Assembly (NCBI RefSeq): GCF_025602895.1
Contig: NW_026516223.1
Location: 620,001-684,000, forward strand
Direction: 5' to 3'
Length of the DNA: 64,000 bases
Source of the DNA: Polychytrium aggregatum
Lineage: Eukaryota > Chytridiomycota > Chytridiomycetes > Polychytriales
Below the pieces are notes generated by a model. It was not told the DNA's origin, did no database searches, and saw nothing but the letters and a program-made list of their open reading frames with translations. A program made the translations under genes and the position numbers. This document shows, piece after piece, positions 43,645 through 55,128 of this stretch (position 1 is the first letter of the stretch; the number at the start of each line of letters is the position of its first letter).

Positions 43645-43865
43645 GCATGCAATTCAACAGATCACCTCCGAGCGAAGACCGCCGGTCGCTCTCCGGTCTC
43701 CACAATCGACATGCACACTTGGACACGCTGAATATGGAGCCAACCTTTCTCAGGCTATGGATGAGGGCGAAGCACCACACTGCAGAATGGTCATGGCCAG
43801 CGCGCGATGTTTTGAGGCAAAATATTTGATCAATGGTCACAAAACCAGGGTGACCCGGTTTTCTT
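43645..43865 (-). repeat. dispersed repeat, copy 2 (inverted relative to copy 1)
   Basis: The reverse complement matches 804-1002 with small insertions. Conserved blocks include CATCGCGCGCTGGCCATGAC and GTCGATTGTGGAGACCGGAG, and the leading end reads CGGGTCACCCTGGTTTTGTG. It lies about 640 bases downstream of the zinc-finger gene, in that gene's sense orientation. A minus-strand AATAAA follows near 43566-43571. Confidence 0.65.
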
Positions 43866-44508
43866 TCTGTATTGCTTAAAATCTCAAGGCGTCGCTCACG
43901 CGTTTAGTTCTGAATGGCGCCAAGCAAGCGAGCGAACCGCCCAGGAGTTGCATATCTGAACGAAGCGCAGGCAAGAACAAGAGTGATCGTAATAGTTGGA
44001 TGCAGACTTTCTGATCGGCGGTGGTGGCGGATTTCCTCCCAGTGCAAAGAGCCCAACAGACGGCAGCCCAGGCTGGACCAGGAGATCCTCCCGCTGTACT
44101 CTGCTCGATCGGAAACCAAAGTCGGGAGGGGGGGGGGCGGAAAGTAGTTGATTATTGCAAGGTCGTTTGAGGCGCGAGTACTGGTGCTGACACTGGTGTT
44201 GTTTGAGGGATTTGCGGGTTGCAATGCGATGCGATGCGATGCAATGCGATGCGGCGGATGCGTTCACGGGCTGAGTGCGGCTGTTTGGCGATGGGCGACG
44301 AGGGTGCGCTGTCAGGTGTGCACGGCAAGGCATCAACTGGTCGAGCTATGTTGCAAGAGCTGCTTCCATGCCTCCCAAGGACGGGGCGCGGACAGAAGCA
44401 GGCGCCATCGCGGAGAATCCTTGGCTGGACCAAACGTGGGGAGGGTCAGCGGCCACAATTTCGAGTTGGGGAGGAGAGGGGGAGAGTACTTCCACCCGCA
44501 CACCGGTC

Positions 44509-47500
44509 CTATAACTTGGTCACGCTCGTAAAGCCCACTTGCAGGCCATCCGAGCGGTCGTAGTTCCAGATGAGCCATTGCGTCGTTCGGGGCTGTTCCG
44601 GCCGGGGCTCTTGACTCGGCAGCGAGACATCGCTAGATCCATTCTCAAAGTGGACGGTGACTGGAGGCGACGCGGCTGCCGGGTCGCAATCCATGCGGCC
44701 CTGGTCGTCCGGCGCCGCTGCGGCTTCAGAAGGCGAGCGGGACGCAAAGGCAGCTGACGACGGCGCAGGCGTACTCCTCGATGCTTTGGCAGTATTGCCC
44801 GAGCCGTTGCGTGTCACTCGGGTTTCGACATCGCCACAGATTTCGCCGTCTTCCTGTCCGCGCCGGCCAACCTTTTCCCAGGACTGAATGCGGCTGCAGC
44901 GCTGACACCATTGCTCCATCACCATGGCTTGTCCTATCGATTTGGCCCAGGCCTCAAAGTCTGCGAGCTTGCGATCGGTCGCATGGGTCAAGGCGCTGCG
45001 AGCCGCACCCGCTTGCCTGTCCTCGCCGAGAGCAGAGAGGAGCAGCGGATCGAGTTGCCTCCAGATCCAAAGGTCGCGGCATCCTTCGCATCGATAAACA
45101 AACGGATTGTAGCGACCCAGGCGCTTGAGCAGATCCGGGGCCACCTGTGAACGCAGCCCCACGTACTCAAACTCGGTCACGTCGTTGCAGGTCACGCACA
45201 AAAACTGCGTGGCTGGGGCCGGGCGACCGTTGGTGGGCAGAATGGGCGAGGGCAGAGTGTTTGGCGAGCGCGATGACGTTGCTGGAGCAGAATCAAGGGG
45301 CGTTTCGGGGGTTGAGGAGCGACTCGGCGCTGCAGAGCGGTGTGCTGGCTCGGACTCTTTTTCTGCTTTGATTGAGACTTCCCGCAGTGCTTTGCCATCC
45401 TGTTCCGGTGTGGGCTCGAGAGGCCTGGTCGACGACTGGGACTGTGCCGGGGCATCAGCCTGTGACTGCAACGGCGGATCGGGCTGCGACTGAGATTGTG
45501 ACTGAGATTGTGACTGAGACTGTGACTGAGACTGTGACTGAGACTGTGGCTGAAATTCGCTCTGGGATTGTGGGCGCGGTTGCGACAGGGTCTTGGGCTG
45601 CGACACAGAAAGCTCTCCATCGGCAGGGAGCTCGGCAACTTCGCGGCAGATTCGGCAGCGGTAGCACGGAAGATCCTGGCTCGTTTTCCAGCGGCCATGC
45701 CGTTGCTGAAAACAAGGTATGCAGTACACAAGCGAGTCCACAAACGTGCACTGGTCGCGCTGAAACGGATCAACGCTACGGCTGCAAGCCGCGCACTTGG
45801 CTCTGGGTGCGGCCGCATAGACCGGTCCAGTCGCCACGACCCCGGGCCCATACAGCGGCAGGGATACAGAGCTGGTAGAAATGCTCATCGCGGTGGTTCG
45901 AAGCGGCATGCTTGTCATTCCGTCGGGTCCGCCACTCGGCATGTGCGAGAGGTGGTGGGCAGCGGGTTGTGGGATGTTGGCGGGGCGCAGCCCGGGTGAG
46001 TGGTAGCTCTCAAACTCGGGCTGCACAACGGGGGAGTAGACGAGGCCCAGGTGCTGTGCACCAATGCCATTCACCTTGGGGCTTGCAACGCTTGGAGGCC
46101 GTGTGGGATAGAGACTGGGGCTGTAGGGCTGCAGGCCACTGGGTGTACTGGGCATCATCCCGCTCGTTGGCGTGGACTTGGGTCTCATACCGGGACTGGT
46201 GGTCTGCAAGATCGAGGGCGGGAGCTCGACAGTGGGGAAGGATCGGCCGTGAGATGTGGGCGGCATTGAGTGGACATAGGGCGACTTGATCGAACGGGCG
46301 CCGACGTACGGCGAGCCAAGAAGATCCTGCGGGTTGCCCATGTCGCGCACGTTCGGGTTGTTCGGTGTGCGCGAATACATGGGCGACTCAAGACCTGGGC
46401 GCAGGGTAAGGGGGGAGTCCTCCCATTCACTGGGTTGCCCCGTGCCATCGCCCATGTTGATTCGCTTGCGGCCATAGACTGCATTCGAAAGCAGGTCAGC
46501 TGTGTCTCGCTATGTCTCACTATGTCTCACTATATCTCGCTGTCCCATCATACACCGTGTCTCGTTCTACCATGCCTTACACTGCATGCTTTGCTTGCTC
46601 TCGAGTAGCATGATCACTCACCTTCACCGGGCCGCGAGAACACGGCATCGTCGTTGTCCAGGGAGCGTTTGCGAGCTGCACATTTCCAACAGACACATAT
46701 CAGCTTCTGACAAGGGACCAGGCTACTCGCTCGACCGGGTGCTCGATCAGGGACTTACGAAACTCGATCTTGTGTTTGTTCTTGAGGTGGTCGCGAAAGT
46801 TGTCCCAACGATGCCCCGAGTAACCTGTGGAGGAATTTTGCGACTACTCCGTGGCAGCACCGACCGACGAATTGATACGAGGGGGGCGGAGGCGACCAAA
46901 TTGGAAAAAAAAAAAGTTAGGGCGTGAATGAGGGTGCATCGGCAGAGTAGACCGGCACAGATGGGTTGCCATGTATCACTCGATCATAAGCATACGACCA
47001 GGCGACGGCATGGAAACTGCTTGATCCAACAGCGGAGAACCAGCCACCGAGCAAAGAGCGACGGCGCTGTCACGCCAACTGATAGCATCCTCTCGGGCAA
47101 CGATCGCAGATCCACGCGTGCGATGGTGGGCTACACCGAGCGAGACGCAGGCATTGCTTACTCTGCATCCTCCGATATTGCACTTGAACAGCGGGGCGCA
47201 CAGACTCTTGTGTATCCGACTTCTCAGGTGCTCGCGCACGCCGTTCTCGCCACTGAGTCGCTCGGTACACTTTTTGCTGCCTGGCTCTGGGATGGGACAG
47301 ACGAAGCGATCGCGCTCGGTGTGATCCTTGAGCAGATGGTGAATGACCTCGCAGCGATAGTTCAGATCGGTCTGCTGGCACTGGTCCAGGTCGATGAGCT
47401 TGCTGCGGCAATCTTCGGACGACACGGTGATGGACATGCAAATGATGGTGATGTCGCAGAGCGGACATTTGAATTCGACGTGCTCGTGTCTGGGTTGTGC

Positions 47501-49490
47501 GGGAGAGAGCGCACAGCAGTCGAGACGACATCGGGAGAGATGAAAAAGACGGGGAATAGATTAGTACATGCCATTGGATAGATACGAGCCGCCAGATGCG
47601 TGCAGTCGAGGTGGTATAAAAATGATCATGCGACAATCGCTTACTCAATCTCCTGCTTGGCGAGCGAGCATTCAGTACCCTTGACGATTTGCGGGCACTC
47701 GACGATCGACCACCTTCCGTTGTAGTTAGTTGGAGTCGAGTTGCCAGGCGAAGGCCCCAGAATCGGTGTCTTTGTGACGGCGGCCTTGGAGGGGCCGATC
47801 GTGGGTGAAGGAGCGATCGGTGGTGGGTGCGGGTGCGGGTGCGGATGTGGCGATTGCGGCGGGCGAGCCCATGAGTTGATCAAATGCTGAGGCGTGACGG
47901 GATGCTGCGGGGCGATCGGGATCTGGTTTGAATTGGAGGTGGAGGGGTAGTTTGGATCACGACGATGCGATGGATGATGGTGATGGTGGTGTTTGGAATG
48001 ATGCCGTTGATTTGGATCGGACGGTAATCGTGATGAAGACTCTGACGGAGCCGCGTGCGTCGGGGTGGGATAGCCGGGAGTCTTGGATGGATCCTGGTGG
48101 TGCGGAGGAGGGAGGGCGTGCGAGTAAGGCTCGGGGTGCCCGCCGTAGAAAGGCTGAGGGCTCGATACGGCCTTGTCGGGGGCGATGTGGGGCGACTTTG
48201 GCTGCAGATGCGAGTAGCCGTACGGCGAATAGTGGGGTGCTTGGGCGTGGGTGGGCTTTGGCGGCGGATGCGAGGACATTGCCGGACTCGGCACGGGTGA
48301 ATAGAGCGCGATAGGCTGGGAGGACGGCTTTGAGGTGTCGGGGATGGTGGCCGTAGACTCTTCCGAGGAATTTCGGCCGCTAGACGGTAGCGGGACGGGA
48401 TATGGGGGAGAAGTCGAGGGCGATATCCGGGGAGCCAGTGTTGGGGGTTGGTTGGGATTTGAACTGGGATCGTCTGGATAGATAAGAAAGCAGCAGGACG
48501 CAAATGTGAGTGCGAGTGAATGGAAGCCTGCAGGAGGCGGGGAGCGCGACGGAATGGATGCGAGAGATGTGCAGGGTGGGCGAGGAATATCAGAGTGTCG
48601 GGCAAGAATACGGGTGCAAAAGGGAGGGTAGGTGCGCGAGGACGAGTCGTTTGGGAATCAGGGCGGCAAACAGAACGATCGGGTTGGGGAGTCGGTTTAA
48701 CGGGCCAGAATCGGTTCGGGAGGAGAAGAATTGGTTTGGGAGGAGAAGAATTGGTTTGGGAGTGCAGGGGAAAATGCCCGGGATGGGCGGGCCTGGACGG
48801 GCCAGCGAGCAGGCGAACGAGTCTGGCCAAGCGGCCTCGCCAGGAGCGTTCTGCTGCGTTCCCTCCGACAACCCATGGCCGCAGCTTTGGTCGGCCGCCC
48901 ACACCCGCTGGTCGCTGTCGAACAGGGGGGGGGTCGAGAACGGGCGAGGGCCGGCTGCCCCGAGGACAAAGCCAGGCCAAACACCGAGGCCAAGGCCGGT
49001 CCATGACGATAGAGAGCAGACCGGGATGCAGAGCTTCAGGCCGAACCACCCAAGGCATGGCCTCATCCCGGGAGGGGTGTGAAAGAGGGTCTGAAGGGCG
49101 AGCGATTGAAGAAAGACAGCTAGTCCTCCCAGAGCCGGATACAGCTCGAAACTCACCTCGATGCCGACGATCCAGATGGATGCTGCGATCTGGACCATCG
49201 CCGTTCGCAGGCAGACTGGCTGGCTGTGGCGCCGACGGCGGGTGTGGAGAGCCGTGGTGGATAGGGGGCAGCTTGTTGGACTGGGAAAACTGCGAGTGGG
49301 TTCCGGAGTGGCCCATCATGGATTTCAGCGACGGCAGAGAGGCGCTGGAGCCGGATCTGGACGGCGGAGGCGACTTTGTGGAGGTGCCTGAGGCGGCCTT
49401 TGGGTTGGGGCTTGGGTGCAGGGAAGAGGGTTCGCCGTGGGCAGAGGGAGCCTCAAAGTGCTCTTTGCGAAGCGGAGGGGCCTCCGACAT
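44509..49490 (-). CDS. Pro/Ser-rich zinc-finger protein with an SQ-repeat tract (6 exons)
   Basis: Predicted exons on the complement: 49490-49157, 48473-47645, 47489-47137, 46824-46759, 46675-46622, 46478-44509 (about 1201 aa). The first two exons are disordered Pro/Ser/His-rich sequence. Exons 3-4 carry Cys/His motifs: FKCPLCDITII, RFVCPIPEPGSKKC, LREHLRS-type RSRIHKSLC, FKCNIGGC, then GYSGHRWDNFRDHLKNKH. If FKCNIGGC joined GYSG directly it would be a perfect C-x4-C-x12-H-x4-H finger. The donor that keeps phase (47136) adds ten residues, so this junction is uncertain. A basic RKRSLDNDD/GRKRIN segment suggests nuclear localisation. The last exon has further Cys pairs (CAACSRSV, CYRCRIC, FLCVTCND, YRCEGCRDLW, WCQRCSRIQSW) and a run of about twelve Ser-Gln dipeptides. 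It is probably a nuclear regulator, family unknown. A CTTGCAG acceptor just before the start codon suggests a 5'UTR intron. Confidence 0.78.
45480..45552 (-). repeat. in-frame (Ser-Gln)n coding repeat
   Basis: Degenerate 12-bp units (GACTGAGATTGT / GACTGAGACTGT on +) encode alternating Ser and Gln inside the last exon of the zinc-finger gene. Confidence 0.88.
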
Positions 49491-50322
49491 GACTGCAAGA
49501 GGGCGGATAGTGTTAGAAGGGGAGATGTAGCCCAAAAGCGGAGATCGGATGGCGAGAGAGTTGGAGACGGCGGCGGCGGCGGCGGGGTACGAGGGGCAGC
49601 CAGGAAAGAGGAAGCAGATGGGATGGCAAAGAACAGGCAGTGGATCGGATGGAGGGGACACGAGAAGATCGCATGCAAAACGGACGGAAAGAAGGACGGA
49701 TGAGGCGACGCCGAAAGGAACCGCCAGGGGACACCAAAGTAGAGGGCGAGCGGAGCGACTGACTTGAGGCAGTGGCACCTGGGCAGTGTATTTCGTGGAG
49801 CTTGGCGACCACTGAGCAAAAGGTGTGCAGCTCAAGCGACTACGAACCAGAGGAGCCAGAAGGCAAGTTGCCGAGGCGAGCAGAGACGGACGGTCAAGAT
49901 GCGGCTCTCGACAGGCTGGGAGTACAGCGACGACGTGGGCTTGCAGACCAAGGGTGGGGGGGGGTGCACACAGAGGACGATCCGCAAGTTGTGGTGATGG
50001 GCAGAGACGCAAGAGAGTCTGATGGTGGACGGGAATGTGGCTGTGGGGCCGGGAAGCGCCGATCGGCAAAGACGGGCAACTGAAGGAGCAAGAGAGAGCA
50101 CCGGAACAGGAGCAGAAGCAGAAGCGGAGACTCGGGGTAGAATGCGAGTGCAAGTGTGCAGGACAGAACGCCGTTGCAGAGGTCGGCAAAAGGGCCAAGG
50201 GAAGGGCGAAAGAGAAGTGGTTTCGGAGCGGCCGGCAGAAGAAGTACTTTTGGTTGCGGACGGAAGCACTTTTGGCCCGGCGTGCCCACGTGCTGCTCGC
50301 AGGGCTGGGGCTGGGGCTGGGG

Positions 50323-50358
<36 letters not shown>

Positions 50359-51343
50359 CAGACAATGACAAACACGTGCTCGCTGCGCACTGTGTGCGAT
50401 GGCCACAAGGCAGCCAGGCGCGTCGCGGACTGCGTGCTGAGTGGTCCGACAGCGCGACTCGAGGCACAGCCAATCGGCATCGGCGCTCTGTTGCACAGTG
50501 TCAAGTCGCCCGCAAGTCTCTGCTCCTCCTCCATATCGTTCTGCAATCCTCCCCATCAATCTCAATACCCCCTTATCTGCCGACATGCTGGCCCGACTTG
50601 GCCCGGAGGCGACTCGCTGCTTTCGCCTGATATCCCTGCTGTGGGCAGGAGAGGCCCTTCGTGCGCCCATTTGACTCTGGCTGCTTGTGCAATGTCGCCG
50701 CTGCACCAGCACACCAGCATCACCCTGACAATAACAACAGCACCACCCAGACAACAACAACAGCACCCAGACAACAACAGCACCACCCTTACATCAACAG
50801 TTACCCACTCGCCCCCTCCCCCTGGCCATGGCCGCTCTCGGCCACAGCCGGAACTGCTTGCTGCCCCCGGCCTGTGCATTTGCTCAACCCGAGCGGCGCA
50901 CCGCCAGATGCGATTCAAGGAGCGCTTTCCTTCAGCCACCGAGGCGGCGCATTTGCGCTGCTGTCTGAATGCCGTTCGTCCTGCTGATACCATCCACGCC
51001 CCGTCAGGCTCAGCACCGCCTCTGGTCGCGCACCCAACCCTGGCCGTACCCCGGCTCAAATGAAGTTCGCGTCTCCTTGGACCATGCTCGCCGCTGCGAG
51101 ACAGGAGATATCCCCTCCCTCCACCCTCGCTCCTGCTTCAAATAGAGCCCGCCGCCTCGGCTCGGCCCAGCTCGGCCTGGCCGTCCGCCCCGAGTTTTAC
51201 ATTTTTTCTTGCCCCTTTCGCGGCGGCTGATTTCACCTGCTTGCGACTGCCTGTCTGGCCCCTGTTGTCTTGGTCGTCTCGTCCTTCTTGGAGACCCACC
51301 GCTTCCGCCTGCTCTCCCAGTCCAGCGCCGCTGTTTGCCCACC
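49491..51343. other. divergent intergenic region between the zinc-finger gene and the PPSY membrane-protein gene
   Basis: This is the probable bidirectional promoter and 5'UTR region. On the minus strand 49491-50100 is pyrimidine-rich and ends in an acceptor-like CTTGCAG two bases before the zinc-finger start codon. A GT dinucleotide run occupies about 50322-50358. ACAACAACAGCACC-type repeats lie at 50725-50810. The long minus-strand open frame across this region is a by-product of composition. Confidence 0.4.
50322..50358. repeat. GT dinucleotide microsatellite
   Basis: About 16 uninterrupted TG units. Confidence 0.95.
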
Positions 51344-52864
51344 ATGAAGCTCTCGTCTTGGCTTCTCGTCGCCTTCTATGCCCTCGTGTGCTCCCCGCAG
51401 ACCGACGCTGCAGTCATCGCCCACACCCCGGACTATTGGATCGTCGGCACCAATACCTCGATTATCGTGGAGAATGTCATCGGCTCGCTTGTGGATATGT
51501 TTCTCTTTGAGGTCACAATGCAAGGCGCTTCGAATAATATCGTGCTGAACTGCACAAGTCTAACGAACACAAAGCCACTCATCACCCTCAATGCCCCTTG
51601 CAATCAAACGAGCACGAGCTGCAACTACACCGTCAGCTGCTTTCCCCTTCCGCCGACAGCCGGGACTGCCAATCTCACCATCATACACAATCCCTGTCAA
51701 GTCATAGGGAACAGTGGCATAGGATGCGTCGGTGGTGGCTCGATGTTCGCGCCAATGACGGTCACCATCCTCGATCCCATCAACGGCCTGACCTCGGTTC
51801 CCACCAGCTGGTCCTCGGCCACTCCTGGCCCGATTGCACCCACCCCCTCGCCGGGCGCCGACGATCCGCTGACACAGCCGGGCTCGTCGTCCAATATGAC
51901 CCTCATCATCGCCATCGTCGGCTCCATCGGCGCGGCCGTTGTGTTCTTTGCCCTCTTTGGGCTGTGGTGGTTTCGGTACCGAGTGCCGAATCCACAAGCT
52001 CGCAACCCGTTTACGACGCAACGGGGCATCCGAGGCTCGGGATACCGAGTCCAAGTCGACCAGCCTGGTGGCTCCGCGGCCGCCGCAGGGGATCTGCCCC
52101 ACAACAAGATTGCTATGAACGACCTGGCAAAGTCCTCGCCCATCCGATCTGTACCCGATTCGTCTGCATACCACATTGCCGATTACCCACTGTCAACCAC
52201 TGCTGCTGGCCCCGGCGCTGCTGCAGGTGCCGCTCGTCCTGCAGCCTATCCACCGCAATCGAAAACCTATCCACCTCAGTCGACAACCTATCCACCGCAA
52301 TCGACGGCCTATCCGCCTGCGTCCAACGCCCCCGCCGGCGCATTCGAGAGACAGCCGCCCCAGCCGCAGCCATTGCAGATGGGTCGCATCGCCAAGGACA
52401 GCGCCTTTGGGTCAAACTACGATCCGGCAGCGCTGGCTAGCTCCCACAGCATGTCCTATGCCTTTACGAGTGGACCGGTCCCGACTCAGTCAGCACCGAC
52501 TCAGTCCCCGAGCGGTAACCCGGCTTCGGTGCGATACATTCCACCGCCGGTCGCTGCCGAGACTCCGGCCGGACCTGCTGGCTACGGCCCCTCGCCCGTC
52601 CACCCTGGTCATGCACAACAACCTCTCGGGCCCCGCTCTGAGAAGGCCGCGCTGACCATCTACCGCCCCGACGGTTCTGCCGGATCAAGCACTTCTCGCA
52701 TGGCAGACTCCCCAGCCGGAGCACCGCAGCCCTTTGCTGTCTACTCGCACCAAATGAGCCCAAATACCAGCCAGCCAAACTTTGTCCAGAGTCAGCCCAA
52801 TCCCGTCGATGATCTGCCGGCGTACCGGCCTCCATCATACGCCCTGTACCCTTCTCCCAAGTAA
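51344..52864 (+). CDS. type I single-pass membrane protein with cytoplasmic PPSY motif
   Basis: A single exon encodes 506 aa. A signal peptide is evident (MKLSSWLLVAFYALVCSPQT, then DAAV). The ectodomain of about 160 residues has several Cys and many N-x-S/T sites (NTS, NCT, NQT, NYT, NLT), so it is probably glycosylated. A Pro/Ser stem leads to one membrane helix at about 187-210 (LIIAIVGSIGAAVVFFALFG), followed by RYR. The cytoplasmic tail is Pro/Ala/Ser-rich, with four YPPQS/YPPAS repeats around residues 302-325, and near the C-terminus carries RPPSY, a PPxY-type WW-domain ligand as used by Rsp5/Nedd4 ubiquitin ligases. The family is not recognised. The architecture suits a fungal cell-surface receptor or adhesion protein under endocytic control (inference). 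The ATG at 51344 was preferred because the signal peptide begins there. Confidence 0.85.
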   Translation: MKLSSWLLVAFYALVCSPQTDAAVIAHTPDYWIVGTNTSIIVENVIGSLVDMFLFEVTMQGASNNIVLNCTSLTNTKPLITLNAPCNQTSTSCNYTVSCFPLPPTAGTANLTIIHNPCQVIGNSGIGCVGGGSMFAPMTVTILDPINGLTSVPTSWSSATPGPIAPTPSPGADDPLTQPGSSSNMTLIIAIVGSIGAAVVFFALFGLWWFRYRVPNPQARNPFTTQRGIRGSGYRVQVDQPGGSAAAAGDLPHNKIAMNDLAKSSPIRSVPDSSAYHIADYPLSTTAAGPGAAAGAARPAAYPPQSKTYPPQSTTYPPQSTAYPPASNAPAGAFERQPPQPQPLQMGRIAKDSAFGSNYDPAALASSHSMSYAFTSGPVPTQSAPTQSPSGNPASVRYIPPPVAAETPAGPAGYGPSPVHPGHAQQPLGPRSEKAALTIYRPDGSAGSSTSRMADSPAGAPQPFAVYSHQMSPNTSQPNFVQSQPNPVDDLPAYRPPSYALYPSPK

Positions 52865-53494
52865 TACCGCTTGAGTCAACATTGGATTCCCCCCCCCTCT
52901 CTTCACTTTCTATGTTCAAATCTGTCAAATATATGTGTCTTATAGCACGTCCGAAACGAAGCGGGACATTGCCAGGGTTAACTTGCAAGTCCTCTGGATA
53001 TCCATCGGGTGAGGTGTTGAGGGAGAGTACTCCCGCCCAGAATGCGGCTCTTGCACAACTGGCACGCTCCGAGTGCGCTTGGCCACCTGAACAGCAAGCA
53101 CACACCACAGATGATAGCGGTGATGGTGACGATGATTGCGATATACGCACACCAATGCAGGACAAAATGGTGTATCGATGATTTATCGACAGGATAGCAA
53201 GGAGGCAAAGGACGGGGAGACGGCAGCGGGATGGGCGGCATCCGGCCGGCGCTATGAGTCTAGCTCTACAGAACAACGTCGTCGTCGGTGGATCGCAGCA
53301 GTCAGAGTCGCTCGTGCAGATCAAGCAAGGGGATGTGGTGGGAGAGATGAGATGGGATGGGAGAGATGAGATGGGATGGGAGAGATGAGATGGGATGGAT
53401 GAGGAAGGCCCGGATTGGAAAGGACATGGTCGAGCAGGGGAGCAGCTTGGGCTCATGAGGAGCGAGGGGATGGCGGGCCGGTGAGGCGAAGTTG
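52865..53494. other. convergent intergenic region
   Basis: This is the shared 3' flank of the two membrane-protein genes. A C run lies near 52889-52896. A roughly 20-bp tandem unit (GGGAGAGATGAGATGGGAT) occupies 53338-53400. No gene is seen. Confidence 0.5.
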
Positions 53495-55128
53495 CTAGTG
53501 AATATTGGTTTGGAAGGTCCAGTTGCCCGCAATTCCCCAGATAATGATCGACAAGGACAAGACCGCTGTGAAGGTGAACATGGTCATGTTGGCATAGCCC
53601 CAGACCTGTCGAGAGGGAGCGAAATGATGCCGTGTGGTTCCGGCAGCGGCACATTAGCGGGAATCGCTCGTCTTCGAGTCCGTCTGCTGCCTCCGTCGAT
53701 TAGCCGAGGCATCCAGAGCAGGACGGCCCATCCGACTCGAGAAGGTCGCGCCGACTGTAGCTGGTGCACGCAACTATTCGCCATGCCTGCACTGCCCGCC
53801 TTGCCACCAATCTCATCAGGTGCAATCGAATCTAATCGAATCGCATCCGATCCAACCCGATCCAATTCAATCCAATCGCGACAGCCAGGAATACGTGCCT
53901 TCAGATGTCTTTCCTTGTAGCGGACCCAGAAGGAGCCAATTGCCCACAGCAGCGGCGGCGCAAAGAAGCCAAACAGAAAGAGCAGCATCGGGATGTTCCT
54001 CTGGAAGAGTCGATCGTCGGGCTTCTCGATGATCATGACAGTGTCATCGCACGCGACCAGCGGATAGATGATCAGATTGCCGGGTGCCAGCGACGATGGA
54101 TCAATCTTGAGCGACCCACACGAGTCGTCGTGGGTGTGGAGGATGGTTGAGGTCGACGAGTTGGCCGGATCCGGCTGCTCGAGCAGCGAAAAGTGGTGCG
54201 CCTCAAGCTTGGAGACCCTCGAGGCTGTCGACGCCTTGCGGCCGGTGATGCCCGCGCCTTGCGACTGGGGCATGACCTCACGCGGGAGCTGCGAGTACAC
54301 CATGGGCTGGCCGAGGGCGGGAAAGAGGAACGGGACATTGGATGACTCGCGGTCGACGGTGTTGTCGAGCACCGGCCCGGGCGTGACGGGGCTCCCCGGG
54401 GGAATGGTGGTGATGAACTTTTGTCCAACCGACGAGATGGACGACCAAGTCGAGGCCCGGCGGGACATGACCGGCTGGACGTAGCCTGGAGGGAGCTGGG
54501 TGTGGGTCAAGCGCGGCGGCGGCACTGGATATCGGCTCTCGGACGAGGCTGCCACCGACGCCGTCTCGCGATGAGAGTCGCTTGCGAGCCTGGTTGTCGG
54601 GCTGAAGAATAGCGACGGGTGGTGTCTTGGCTCGGGCCCGCCGGCACCAGGGGCAACGGTTGCCGGCGTCACCGTCGATCCCGACGCAGAGGCCGCCATC
54701 CACGGCGACGTCGCCAGTCCCGAGGATGGCAATGTCGCTGCCGGCACAGAGATGGTAGAAGATGCGCCCGGCACAAGCGAGGCCGAGGGGACCTCGGGGA
54801 ACAGACTTGCAGCCACGGGCTCATTGTCGAGAGCAGGCAGGGTGGCCTGCGTTGCCGGCACCGATGCTGCTGGTGCCGGTGGCCATACGGGCGCTGCGGT
54901 TTGAGCATTCGTCGATGATTCCACCAGATCCTTTGGTGGCAACGGCGGAGGCGGAGGCGCATTCGAGGTTGATCGGCATTGCGCTGGTGCTGATGGGTCC
55001 TTGGCGCCGGACGATTCAGGGTTCGCGGCTGCGGAGGAGGAGGACTCAGGCGATTCTGATTCTGAGATAGGCTGGGGGTGGGCGGCCATCGCGGGAGCCT
55101 CTGGTTCGGCAGCAGATGCGGGTATCAT
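53495..55128 (-). CDS. Ser/Pro/Ala-rich protein with two C-terminal membrane segments (2 exons)
   Basis: Exon 1 runs from 55128 to about 53900 and exon 2 from about 53611 to 53495. The first ~370 residues are disordered and Ser/Pro/Ala-rich, with a polyproline stretch ([10 protein letters not shown]) and scattered basic and serine sites such as SRRASTWSSISS that look phosphorylatable. A membrane segment follows (MLLFLFGFFAPPLLWAIGSF) and then basic RYKERHLKAR. Exon 2 supplies VWGYANMTMFTFTAVLSLSI and IIWGIAGNWTFQTNIH before the stop. The pairing of an FFAPP-LLW-type helix, a basic loop and a second helix recalls serine-rich membrane proteins of other fungi, but I cannot name a family. The donor is uncertain: the obvious GTATTC near 53898 is out of phase with the strongly hydrophobic exon 2 frame. 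The start was taken at the first ATG; a second lies 14 codons in. Confidence 0.75.
53819..53880. repeat. degenerate AATCC/AATCG pentamers in an intron
   Basis: About ten imperfect 5-bp units lie within the intron of the two-segment membrane protein. They are on the opposite strand relative to gene sense from the arrays in TMEM231 and HTH-C. Confidence 0.7.

Larger units (their letters stand above)
38318..44508. other. long gene-poor spacer
   Basis: No gene is convincing on either strand; long open frames, including a 404-residue one at 42299-43513 (-), have Arg/Ser/Gly/Pro-dominated composition typical of GC-rich noncoding DNA. The left end is the 5' flank of HTH-D with a 15-bp array at 38740-38815. 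Other arrays: 37680-37728 (inside the HTH-D intron, AAGCA/AGGCA units), 39640-39722 (12-bp CCAGTGCTCGAG-like) and 44220-44250 (ATGCG). A dispersed-repeat copy lies at 43645-43865. Confidence 0.35.

Noticed and set aside
47880-50546. 888-residue minus-strand open frame
   Set aside because: It is a composite. Only 49490-49157 is real coding (exon 1 of the zinc-finger gene); the rest crosses 5'UTR, a GT microsatellite read as His-Thr repeats, and an intron.
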